Shown: in pieces, positions 9,440-17,132 of the stretch
How positions within the stretch are numbered: position 1 is the first letter of the stretch
Layout: every line of letters begins with the position of its first letter
Source of the DNA: Jiangella endophytica
GTDB lineage: Bacteria; Actinomycetota; Actinomycetes; Jiangellales; Jiangellaceae
Assembly (NCBI RefSeq): GCF_003427025.1
Contig: NZ_QVAI01000001.1
Location: 496,001-560,000 of the forward strand
Direction: 5' to 3'
Length of the DNA: 64,000 bases
Notes under the pieces: model-generated
Told to the model about the DNA's origin: nothing
Databases searched by the model: none
The model's input: only the letters and a program-made list of their open reading frames with translations
Position numbers and translations under genes: made by a program

Positions 9440-10684
9440 CGGGTGAGACATCGGGCGGATCGGCCGTCGGGGCTGCGGCGACTGGCGGCGCTCGGCGCGG
9501 ACGAGTCGGCCGCCGAGGACGAGCGGCTGCGGCGCTCCACGCTGGTGCTGTCGACCGGCCTGGTCTGCGCGCTGACGCCGTTCTGGATCGTCACCTACCT
9601 CCTGCTCGGACTGCCGGTGGCGGCGCTGATCCCGCTGGTCTATCTCGTGGTGTCGGCCGGTTCGCTGGCGTGGTTCGCGCGGACCCGGCGGTTCGTCCCG
9701 TTCCGGGCGATCCAGCTGACGATGATGCTCGTGCTGCCGTTCGCCCTGCAGTGGTCCCTCGGCGGGTTCGCCGCCTCGGGCGCCGTCTGCCTGTGGGCGC
9801 TCTCGGCCGCGCTCGGCGCCCTCATGTTCATGGGGCCGCGCGAGGCGATCCCCTGGTTCGTCGCGTACCTCGTCCTGCTGGGGATCTCGGCCGTGCTCGA
9901 CCCGCGTCTGGACGCCGCCGACATCCCCGAGGGCGTGCGCATCGCCTTCTTCGCCGGTGACCTCGCCGGGCCGTCGCTGGTCGCGTACCTGCTGCTGCAG
10001 TACTTCGTGCGTGGCCGCGACCGCGAGCACGCCCGCTCCGAGCGGCTGCTGCTGAACGTCCTGCCGGCGCCGGTCGCCGCCCGGCTCAAGCGGCGCGACG
10101 GGATCATCGCCGATCGCCACGCCGAGGCCACGGTCCTCTTCGCCGACATCGTCGACTTCACGCCGTTGTCCGTCGCCCTGCCGCCGGAGGACGTGGTGCG
10201 GCTCCTCGACGACGTCTTCAGCGCCTTCGACCGGCTGGCCGACGAGCACGGGTTGGAGAAGATCAAGACGATCGGCGACGCCTACATGGTGGCCGGCGGC
10301 GTACCGGTCCCGCGTGACGACGACTGCGAGGCGGTCGCGGACATGGCGCTGGCGATGCAGCGCGAATGCGAGCGCCGCGGGCCCGGGCCGGACGGCCTGC
10401 GGTTCCGGATCGGCATGGACACCGGACCGGTGGTGGCCGGCGTCATCGGCCGGCGCAAGTTCATCTACGACCTGTGGGGCGACACCGTCAACACCGCGAG
10501 CCGCATGGAGAGCCATGGTCTCCCGGGCGCGATCCAGGTGTCGCCACGGGTACACGAGCGGCTGCGGGGACGGTACCGGTTCCGGTCCCGGGGCACGATC
10601 GAGGTCAAGGGGAAGGGCCCGATGCCGACGTGGCTGCTCCTGGGCCGAGCGCCGATCGCGGGTTCTGACGTCAGTCGAGGGTGA
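9440..10684 (+). CDS. Membrane class III adenylate cyclase
   Basis: A 414-residue protein with about six transmembrane helices (residues 35-195) followed by a class III nucleotide cyclase domain from about 225. Catalytic features are intact: the metal-binding aspartates in FADIVDF, KIKTIGDAYM with its substrate-binding Lys, and YDLWGDTVNTASRME with the purine-specifying Asp and catalytic Asn/Arg. cAMP production is therefore expected. The GTG at 9440 has AGGGG nine bases upstream; an alternative GTG at 9335 would leave only 24 bases to the divergent dehydrogenase gene. The 3' end overlaps deoC convergently by 14 bases. Confidence 0.9.
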   Translation, partial: RVRHRADRPSGLRRLAALGADESAAEDERLRRSTLVLSTGLVCALTPFWIVTYLLLGLPVAALIPLVYLVVSAGSLAWFARTRRFVPFRAIQLTMMLVLPFALQWSLGGFAASGAVCLWALSAALGALMFMGPREAIPWFVAYLVLLGISAVLDPRLDAADIPEGVRIAFFAGDLAGPSLVAYLLLQYFVRGRDREHARSERLLLNVLPAPVAARLKRRDGIIADRHAEATVLFADIVDFTPLSVALPPEDVVRLLDDVFSAFDRLADEHGLEKIKTIGDAYMVAGGVPVPRDDDCEAVADMALAMQRECERRGPGPDGLRFRIGMDTGPVVAGVIGRRKFIYDLWGDTVNTASRMESHGLPGAIQVSPRVHERLRGRYRFRSRGTIEVKGKGPMPTWLLLGRAPIAGSDVSRG

Positions 10685-11627
10685 AGTAGTCGGGGCCCGC
10701 GTAGCGGCCGGTGGCGAGCTTCTGCCGCTGCATGAGCAGGTCGTTCAGCAGGCTCGACGCGCCCAGCCTGAACCAGTCGGGGTCGAGCCAGTCGTCGCCC
10801 GCGGTCTCGTTGACCAGGACCAGGTACTTGACGGCGTCCTTGGTGGTGCGGATGCCGCCGGCCGGCTTCACGCCGACCTGGCGGCCGGTGGCCTCGCGGA
10901 AGTCGCGGACCGCCTCGAGCATGACGAGCGTGACGGGGAGCGTGGCGGCCGGCGCGACCTTGCCGGTGCTGGTCTTGATGAAGTCGCCGCCGGCCAGCAT
11001 GGCCAGCCAGGATGCGCGGCGGACGTTGTCGTAGGTGGCCAGCTCACCGGTCTCGAGGATGACCTTGAGGTGGGCGTCGCCGGCGGCCTGCTTGACCGCG
11101 ACGATCTCGTCGAACACCGCGCCGTAGCGGCCGGCCAGGAACGCGCCGCGATCGATGACCATGTCGACCTCGTCGGCGCCGGCCGCGACCGCCTCGCGGG
11201 TGTCGGTCTCCTTGACCGCCCGGCTGGTGCGCCCGGACGGGAAGCCGGTGGCGACGCTGGCCACCTTGACCGTTCGGCCAGCGCCGCCGAGTGCTTCGAC
11301 CGCCGTGGCGACGAGGTCGGGGTAGACGCAGACCGCGGCGACGCGGGGCACCGTGCGGTCGGACGGGTCGGGCCGCAGCGCCTTGGCGCACAGCGCCCGC
11401 ACCTTGCCCGGGGTGTCCTGCCCCTCCAGTGTGGTGAGGTCGATCATCGAGATGGCGAGGTCGATGGCGTACTGCTTGGCCGTGGTCTTGATGGACCGCG
11501 TGGCCAGCGTGGCCGCCCGAGCCTCGGCGCCGGTTTGGTCGACCCCCGGCAGGCCGTGCAGGAAGCGGCGCAACGACGCCTCGGAGGAGGCGATGTCGGA
11601 CAGACGCGCGTCGTCGAGCATGGTCAC
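10671..11627 (-). CDS. deoC: Deoxyribose-phosphate aldolase
   Basis: A 318-residue cytoplasmic class I aldolase that splits 2-deoxyribose 5-phosphate into glyceraldehyde 3-phosphate and acetaldehyde in deoxynucleoside salvage. The Schiff-base lysine lies in GGDFIKTSTGK and the second conserved lysine in VGVKPAGGIRT; EVDMVIDRGAF and KVILETGEL are also family motifs. It belongs functionally with the aldehyde dehydrogenases downstream on the same strand and with the phosphomutase and purine nucleoside phosphorylase further along. The chosen ATG gives a protein of the length usual in actinobacteria. Confidence 0.95.
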   Translation of the reverse strand: MTMLDDARLSDIASSEASLRRFLHGLPGVDQTGAEARAATLATRSIKTTAKQYAIDLAISMIDLTTLEGQDTPGKVRALCAKALRPDPSDRTVPRVAAVCVYPDLVATAVEALGGAGRTVKVASVATGFPSGRTSRAVKETDTREAVAAGADEVDMVIDRGAFLAGRYGAVFDEIVAVKQAAGDAHLKVILETGELATYDNVRRASWLAMLAGGDFIKTSTGKVAPAATLPVTLVMLEAVRDFREATGRQVGVKPAGGIRTTKDAVKYLVLVNETAGDDWLDPDWFRLGASSLLNDLLMQRQKLATGRYAGPDYFTLD

Positions 11628-11636
11628 GAGCCGAGT

Positions 11637-12060
11637 CTAGTTTCCTTCGCCTGGTGCGGCTCGCCGCCGCCCGGCACCAGCCCGTCGCGCAGCCGGCGGT
11701 GGACGTAGGTCAGCGGCGGCGTGCGCCAGTTCCACCAGTCCCCACCGGCGCGCCGGCTCGGCATGCATGAGCCGCAGCGCCGGCCGCAGGCGCTCGTCGG
11801 TCACCGCCCGCAGCCAGCCCGGCGGCAGCTCGGCGGCAGCTCGGCCGGGCCTACGTATCGGACCGGTGCCGTCGGTGGTCAGCCGAACCCGGCCGGCGAC
11901 CAGCGCGAGGAACGTCAGCCGGTCGCGCAGCCCGGCCCACGACACCCAGGGGGCCGCGCACCGCGATGCCGCCGGAGACCGGTCCGCGGATCTCGACGAG
12001 GTCGAACACCTCGGACAGGTCGTCGGTCAGCTCCGTACCATCGCGCGAGAAATGCGGACC
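11637..12060 (-). pseudogene. Decayed AraC-family regulator
   Basis: Remnant of a cupin-type AraC regulator. Reading the minus strand from about 12035, one frame gives LSEVFDLVEIRGPVSGG, a typical AraC N-terminus, then shifts after VRGP at a run of five C (about 11945-11950); an extra base breaks the reading of GPWVSWAGLRD. The next frame gives LTFLALVAGRVRLTTDGTGP, jumps directly to WLRAVTDERLRPALRLMHAE (most of the cupin and linker missing), reaches the first DNA-binding helix (ELAHAA), then jumps to a frame reading PLTYVHRRLR, normally found some 25 residues later. At least two internal deletions and a frameshift make it nonfunctional. Confidence 0.75.
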
Positions 12061-12224
12061 GACCAGGATTCAGAGTCCGGGCCGGCGCACGCAGGCTGGT
12101 GGCACGACACGCGAGCGGCCCCTCATCGGCACCGGCCTCACCGCCGCCTCGACCGCCGGTTCACCCCGTGCGCGCCGGCCTGGTGTGGCCCCGTCCCGCC
12201 CTTCTCGACCAGCCCCACCTCCCG

Positions 12225-12293
12225 TTGATCTTGGAATTGTTCGGCCATCTATCCGGCAAATCGGACTCTCGGGTCGAACAACTCCAAGATCAA
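12225..12293. repeat. Long inverted repeat (19-bp arms)
   Basis: Arms at 12225-12243 (starts TTGATCTTGGA) and 12275-12293 (ends TCCAAGATCAA) pair over 19 bases with one mismatch around a 31-base loop. It lies in the stretch between the AraC remnant and the HisD-family gene, about 135 bases before that gene. It could be a dispersed palindromic repeat or a terminator; no T-tract follows. Confidence 0.6.
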
Positions 12294-12412
12294 CTTCTGG
12301 AGGTGGTCGGGCGGGGTGGCTGGCGCGGGCGGTCGGGCAGTCGTGGCCGTCCGCCTCGGCTGTGGGCGCTGGGCGAGCGGCTGCTCGGGGCGTGACGGCT
12401 GGTAGATCATGG

Positions 12413-12426
12413 TGTATACGTATACA
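12413..12426. promoter_or_regulatory. LacI-type operator at start of HisD-family gene
   Basis: TGTATACGTATACA is a perfect 14-bp palindrome with a central CG, the hallmark of LacI/GalR-family operators; near-symmetry extends to about 12409-12430. It ends two bases before the ATG at 12429, so a bound repressor would cover the promoter or the start. No Shine-Dalgarno sequence lies in between, which suggests a leaderless transcript. The LacI gene immediately downstream is the obvious candidate regulator. Confidence 0.75.
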
Positions 12427-12428
12427 TC

Positions 12429-13748
12429 ATGAAGACTCTCAAGAGCCGTTCCGCCGCCGTTGACCGCAGCGCCGAGGCCGCCGCCGTCACGGCCACCGTC
12501 GCGGGCATGCTGGCCGAGATCGAGGCCGGTGGCGACGCCGCCGTGCGCAAGTACTCCGAGCAGCTGGACTCCTGGTCGCCGCCCGCGTTCCGGCTGACCG
12601 ACGAGGAGATCGAGCGGATCGTCGCGACGGTGCCGGAGCAGGCGCTGGAGGACATCCGGTTCGCGCAGGCGCAGGTGCGCGGGTTCGCCGAGCGGCAGCT
12701 GGCCTCGCTGCAGGAGTTCGAGGTCGAGACGCTGCCGGGCGTGCACCTGGGGCAGAAGCACCTGCCGATCGCGTCCGTCGGCGCCTACATCCCGGGCGGG
12801 CGCTACCCGCTGACCGCGTCGGCGCACATGACGATCGTGACGGCGAAGGTCGCGGGCGTGCCCCGGGTGGCGGCCTGCACGCCGCCGATCCGCGGCGAGG
12901 TGCCGGCCGCGACCATCGCGGCGATGTCGCTGGCGGGCGCGGACGAGATCTACCTGCTCGGTGGCGTGCAGGCGATCGGCACGCTGGCGCTGGGCACCGA
13001 GACCGTCCCGCGGGTCGACCTCATCGCCGGTCCGGGCAACGCCTACGTCGCCGAGGCGAAGAAGCAGCTCTACGGCCGGGTCGGGCTGGACCTGTTCGCC
13101 GGTCCGACCGAGATCCTGGTCCTGGCCGACGAGACCGCCGACCCGTTCACGGTCGCCGTCGACCTGCTCTCGCAGGCCGAGCACGGGCCTGACTCGCCCG
13201 CCGTCCTCATCACCACCAGCGAGGAGCTGGCGCGCGCCGCCATCGCGCACGTCGAGGAGATCCTGCCCGGCATGCCGACGAAGGACATGGCCGAGCCGGC
13301 CTGGCGCGACCACGGCGAGGTGCACGTCGTCGGCACCCTGGACGAGGCGTACGCGCTCACCGACGAGCTGGCCTTCGAGCACGTCGAGGTCCTGACGGCG
13401 GACCCGCGGGCGGCCCTGGGGCGGCTGCGCAACTACGGCAGCCTGTTCCTCGGATCGCTGACGACGGTGTCGTTCGGCGACAAGGTCATCGGCACCAACC
13501 ACGTGCTGCCGACGCGTGGCGCGGCTCGCTACACCGGTGGGCTCTGGGTCGGGAAGTACCTCAAGACGGTGACGTACCAGGAGATCACCGACCCGGCCTC
13601 CAGCGCGCTGCTCGGCGAGGTCTGCGGCCGCGCGTCGCGGGTCGAGCTGTTCGAGGGGCACGCGCGCTCCGGCGACATCCGCGCGGCCGCGCACACCGGC
13701 GCGTCGCCGGAGTGGACCGACCACGCCTTCGGCGGCGTGCGAGACTGA
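12429..13748 (+). CDS. HisD-family dehydrogenase, HpsN (sulfopropanediol 3-dehydrogenase)-like
   Basis: A 439-residue NAD-dependent dehydrogenase of the histidinol dehydrogenase family. Conserved regions are visible: SVGAYIPGGRYPL, GPGNAYVAEAKKQLYG, GPTEILVLADETADP, QAEHGPDSPA (zinc ligands), HVEVLTADPR, NHVLPTRGAARYTGG. From memory of family sequences the N-terminus and the RGAARYTGGLWVGKYLKTVTYQ region resemble HpsN, which oxidises (R)-2,3-dihydroxypropane-1-sulfonate to sulfolactate, more than biosynthetic HisD. No other his genes are near, and a LacI regulator follows after five bases, as expected for a catabolic gene. No sulfonate transporter or lyase gene is seen nearby, so the substrate remains uncertain. 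Confidence 0.85.
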   Translation: MKTLKSRSAAVDRSAEAAAVTATVAGMLAEIEAGGDAAVRKYSEQLDSWSPPAFRLTDEEIERIVATVPEQALEDIRFAQAQVRGFAERQLASLQEFEVETLPGVHLGQKHLPIASVGAYIPGGRYPLTASAHMTIVTAKVAGVPRVAACTPPIRGEVPAATIAAMSLAGADEIYLLGGVQAIGTLALGTETVPRVDLIAGPGNAYVAEAKKQLYGRVGLDLFAGPTEILVLADETADPFTVAVDLLSQAEHGPDSPAVLITTSEELARAAIAHVEEILPGMPTKDMAEPAWRDHGEVHVVGTLDEAYALTDELAFEHVEVLTADPRAALGRLRNYGSLFLGSLTTVSFGDKVIGTNHVLPTRGAARYTGGLWVGKYLKTVTYQEITDPASSALLGEVCGRASRVELFEGHARSGDIRAAAHTGASPEWTDHAFGGVRD

Positions 13749-13753
13749 CCCGC

Positions 13754-14767
13754 ATGGTGAAGGCGGCCGGCCCCGGACGCCCGCCCACCAGCGTCGACAT
13801 CGCGCGGGTGGCGGGCACGTCGCAGGCCACCGTGTCGCGGGCGCTCAACGGCGGGCGGGTCGCTGCGGCCACCCGCGAGCGGATCCTGGCGATCAGCCGG
13901 GAGCTCGGCTACACGCCGAACGCGGCCGCCCGCAGCATGGTGACCAGCCGGACCGGGCTGGTCGGCGTGGTGGTGTCCGACCTCACCAATCCGTTCTACC
14001 CGGAGTTCCTCGAAGAGATCGCCGCCTGCCTCGGCGCCCGGCGGCAGCACATGCTGCTGCAGAACGCCGCGGGCGGCGGCGATCGCGAGGCGGTCGAGCT
14101 GCTGTTGCAGCAGCGGGTCGACGGCATCGTGTTCACCGCCGCGGTCGAGGGCTCTGAGGCGGTGGCGGACCTCGTGGCCCGCCGGTTCCCGGTGGTGCTG
14201 GCCAACCGGGTCGTCGACGCCGGCTGCGACTCCGTCGAGGGCGACCACCCGGCCGGCGCCGCCGCCGTCGTCGACCACCTGGCCGGGCTCGGGCACCGGC
14301 ACATCGCGGTCCTCGCCGGCCTGCCCGGCGCGAGCACGTCGGCGCGGCGGCTGGCCGGGATCCGCGACCGGCTGACCTCACTCGCGCTGCCGGCGCCCGA
14401 CGTGGTCGAGACGGGCTTCGACTACGACCGAGCCGTCCGCGCGGCGACGGAGCTGCTGACCGGCCCGCAGCCCCCGACGGCGATCGTCGGCCTCAACGAC
14501 CAGGTCGCGTTCGCCGCCCTCAACGCGGCCGCCGCCCTGGGTGTCGCGGTGCCCTCGCGGCTCTCGGTGGCCGGTTTCGACGACGTGCGCCAGGCGTCCT
14601 GGCCGACCCTCGGCCTGACGACGGTGCGCCAGCCGCAGGTGGCGATGGCGGCCCGCTCCGTCGCGCTGCTGAACGAGCGCATCGACGACCCGGACCTCGC
14701 GCCGCGCCACGAGGTGCTGCCGGCCGAGCTGATCGTCCGCTCGACGACCGGTCCGGCCGCGTCCTAA
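13754..14767 (+). CDS. LacI-family transcriptional regulator
   Basis: A 337-residue repressor with an N-terminal LacI helix-turn-helix (TSVDIARVAGTSQATVSRAL, about residues 11-30), the hinge helix (NAAARSMVTSRTGLVGVVV) and a periplasmic-binding-protein-like effector domain (residues about 65-330). It starts five bases after the dehydrogenase stop, so the two genes form an operon. The palindrome at 12413-12426 has the central CG expected of a LacI-family site, pointing to autoregulation of the pair, with the dehydrogenase substrate or a relative as inducer. It overlaps the next gene's 3' end by four bases. Confidence 0.92.
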   Translation: MVKAAGPGRPPTSVDIARVAGTSQATVSRALNGGRVAAATRERILAISRELGYTPNAAARSMVTSRTGLVGVVVSDLTNPFYPEFLEEIAACLGARRQHMLLQNAAGGGDREAVELLLQQRVDGIVFTAAVEGSEAVADLVARRFPVVLANRVVDAGCDSVEGDHPAGAAAVVDHLAGLGHRHIAVLAGLPGASTSARRLAGIRDRLTSLALPAPDVVETGFDYDRAVRAATELLTGPQPPTAIVGLNDQVAFAALNAAAALGVAVPSRLSVAGFDDVRQASWPTLGLTTVRQPQVAMAARSVALLNERIDDPDLAPRHEVLPAELIVRSTTGPAAS

Positions 14768-15387
14768 GGGGCGCGGGACGCGTCGACGCGCAGGCTTCCG
14801 CCGAACATCGTCCCGGTCACCGTGATCACGTGCGTCACGGTTCCCGGGGTCGCGCGCCGCGAGGCGTGGTCGCGGATCCGCCCGCCGGTCGGCGAGAGGC
14901 CGCTCAGGTCCACCGCGACGCCCGGCGGCACGATCAGCCGCAGCCGTCCGCCGGCCGTCGAGATGCGCAGCGTGCTCCGCCCGCCCGCCGGCAGCTGCGC
15001 CACCGTGTAGTCCAGCCGCGCCGACCCGCCCATCATGCCGAGCTCGATGACGGGCGGCACCGTCCAAGCGCCCTCGCGGCGAAACCGCTGGCCGGCGACC
15101 TGCCAGTGCACCACGTCGTCCGTCGGCGCCGGGGCCGCAGGCGGTGGCGGGACGACGGCCGGTGGAGCGGGCGGCGCGACCGGCAGGCCCTCCATCAGCG
15201 GCTCCAGGTCCGCGAAGGTGCGCGCGGTGAGCGCCCGCTCCACCCGCTCCTCCAGCTCGTCGGTGTCCAGCCGGCCGTCGGCAGCCGCGTCGCGCAGGAT
15301 CTCGACCGCCCGGTCGCGGTCGGCATGCGAGACCCGCAGCAGGCTCGGGTCGGGCTCGGCCCGGTCGCCGGGCTCCTCGGTGCTCAC
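14764..15387 (-). CDS. DUF1707 domain protein
   Basis: A 207-residue protein with an N-terminal DUF1707 (SHOCT-like) domain, about residues 14-66, showing VSHADRDRAVEILRDAAADG and LEERVERALTARTFADLEPL-type sequence, then a Pro/Ala-rich linker and a C-terminal beta-rich domain (about 100-207) like the LiaF-type cell-wall stress response domain. No membrane segment is evident. Such proteins are widespread in actinobacteria and their role is unknown. The GTG start overlaps the phosphomutase stop by four bases, so it is translated as part of that operon. Confidence 0.85.
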   Translation of the reverse strand: MSTEEPGDRAEPDPSLLRVSHADRDRAVEILRDAAADGRLDTDELEERVERALTARTFADLEPLMEGLPVAPPAPPAVVPPPPAAPAPTDDVVHWQVAGQRFRREGAWTVPPVIELGMMGGSARLDYTVAQLPAGGRSTLRISTAGGRLRLIVPPGVAVDLSGLSPTGGRIRDHASRRATPGTVTHVITVTGTMFGGSLRVDASRAP

Positions 15388-17066
15388 GACTCGGCGTCCA
15401 GGCCCAGGGCGGCGGCGACGTCGGCGCGGACGGCGGCCAGCCGGTCGCGTGCGGTCGTCCGCGCGGCCGCCACGTCTCCGTCGACCGGGACGACCACCTC
15501 GAGGTAGCACTTGAGTTTCGGCTCGGTGCCGCTCGGCCGGACGACGACCCGGGTGGCATCGGCGGTCAGGTAGCGCAGGCCGTCGGTGGGCGGCAGCCCG
15601 CCGTCGCCGGCCAGCAGGTCGTCCGCCGTCACGACGCCGGACCCGGCCAGCGACGGCGGCGGCGCCGAGCGCAGCCGGGCCATCGCGTCCGCGATCAGCG
15701 ACAGGTCGTCGACGCGGACGGAGAGCTGGTCGGTGGCGTGCAGGCCGTGGGCGACCGCGAGGTCGTCGAGCACGTCCCACAGGGTCCGGCCGGCCGCCTT
15801 GGTCCGCGCGGCCAGCTCGGCCATCAGCACGGCCGCCGAGATGCCGTCCTTGTCGCGCACCGACTCGGGGTCGACGCAGTAGCCCAGCGCCTCCTCGTAG
15901 CCGAACGCCAGGCCCGGCACCCGGGAGATCCACTTGAACCCCGTCAGCGTCTCCTCATGCGCCAGCCCGTGAGCGGCGGCGATGCGCCCGAGCAGTCGCG
16001 ACGACACGATCGAGTTGGCCAGCACACCGGTCCGGCCGCGCCGGGCCAGGTGCTCGCCGAGCAGCGCGCCGACCTCGTCGCCGTGCAGCATGCGCCAACC
16101 GCCGCCGTCGCGGTCCGGGAGGGCCACCGCGCACCGGTCCGCGTCGGGGTCGTTGGCGATGACGATGTCCGCGCCGGCCTGCCGCGCCAGCGCGAGCGCG
16201 AGGTCGATGGCGCCGGGCTCCTCCGGGTTGGGGAACGCGACGGTGGGGAAGTCGGGGTCGGGCTCGGCCTGCTCGGCGACGGTGTGCAGGTCGGTGAAGC
16301 CCGCTCGGATCAGTGCCTCGCCGGCCGTGACGCCACCGACGCCGTGCAGCGACGTGTGCACGATGCGCACGTCGCGCGGCCCGCCGCGCTCGGCCACGCC
16401 CGCGGCGGAGGCCAGGTACGCCGTCACGACGTCCTCGCCGATCTCCGCCCAGCCCGACTCCGCCCGAGCCACCGACGCGACGGAGGTGACGGCGTCGATG
16501 CGTGCGGCGATCTCGGCGTCGGCCGGAGACACGATCTGCGAGCCGCCGTCGGGGCCGCCGAGGTACACCTTGTAGCCGTTGTCCTGCGGCGGGTTGTGGC
16601 TGGCCGTCACCATGACGCCGGCGTCGGCGGACAGGTGCCGCACCGAGAACGCCAGCACCGGCGTCGGCAGCAGCCGCGGCATGACCAGCGCCTCGATGCC
16701 GGCCGCGGTCAGCACGGCGGCGGTGTCGGTGGCGAAGTCGTACGACCGGTAGCGGGCGTCGTAACCGATGACGACGCGGTGCCGCGAGCCGCCGACCGGG
16801 GTGCGGGTGTCGCGCAGGTACGCGGCGAGCCCGGCGGCGGCCCGGATGACGACGGCCCGGTTCATCCGGTTCGGGCCGGCGCCGATGGCTCCGCGCAGGC
16901 CGGCGGTGCCGAACTGGAGGAAGCCGGCGAACCGGTCCGCGAGGTCCGCTGCCGCGACGTCGTCGCCGGCCTCGGCGGAGTCGAGCACCGCCTGCAGCTC
17001 CGCCCGGGTGGCCGGGTCGGGGTCGTCGGCCAGCCAGGCGCGGGCCTGCTCGAGCACGTCGGTCAT
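15384..17066 (-). CDS. Phosphoglucomutase/phosphomannomutase (alpha-D-phosphohexomutase)
   Basis: A 560-residue mutase of the alpha-D-phosphohexomutase superfamily. The phosphoserine loop TASHNPPQDNGYKVY lies near residue 150, the Mg-binding DPDADR near 305, the sugar-binding loop in GYEEALGYCVDP and the phosphate-binding RPSGTEPKLKCYLEV near the C-terminus. It interconverts hexose or pentose 1- and 6/5-phosphates; close to deoC and purine nucleoside phosphorylase it may act on ribose/deoxyribose 1-phosphate, which long family members can do. AAGGGAAGG lies seven bases before the ATG at 17066. The DUF1707 gene follows with overlap. Confidence 0.92.
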   Translation of the reverse strand: MTDVLEQARAWLADDPDPATRAELQAVLDSAEAGDDVAAADLADRFAGFLQFGTAGLRGAIGAGPNRMNRAVVIRAAAGLAAYLRDTRTPVGGSRHRVVIGYDARYRSYDFATDTAAVLTAAGIEALVMPRLLPTPVLAFSVRHLSADAGVMVTASHNPPQDNGYKVYLGGPDGGSQIVSPADAEIAARIDAVTSVASVARAESGWAEIGEDVVTAYLASAAGVAERGGPRDVRIVHTSLHGVGGVTAGEALIRAGFTDLHTVAEQAEPDPDFPTVAFPNPEEPGAIDLALALARQAGADIVIANDPDADRCAVALPDRDGGGWRMLHGDEVGALLGEHLARRGRTGVLANSIVSSRLLGRIAAAHGLAHEETLTGFKWISRVPGLAFGYEEALGYCVDPESVRDKDGISAAVLMAELAARTKAAGRTLWDVLDDLAVAHGLHATDQLSVRVDDLSLIADAMARLRSAPPPSLAGSGVVTADDLLAGDGGLPPTDGLRYLTADATRVVVRPSGTEPKLKCYLEVVVPVDGDVAAARTTARDRLAAVRADVAAALGLDAES

Positions 17067-17132
17067 CGGCGAACCTTCCCTTCTCACGGGGCGGCACCGT
17101 GCGCCGGGCCGTGTTCAGGAGATCCTAGGAGC

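Noticed and set aside
12429..13748. Biosynthetic histidinol dehydrogenase of a his operon
   Set aside because: No other his gene is adjacent, the regulator is LacI-type, and conserved blocks resemble HpsN more than HisD.
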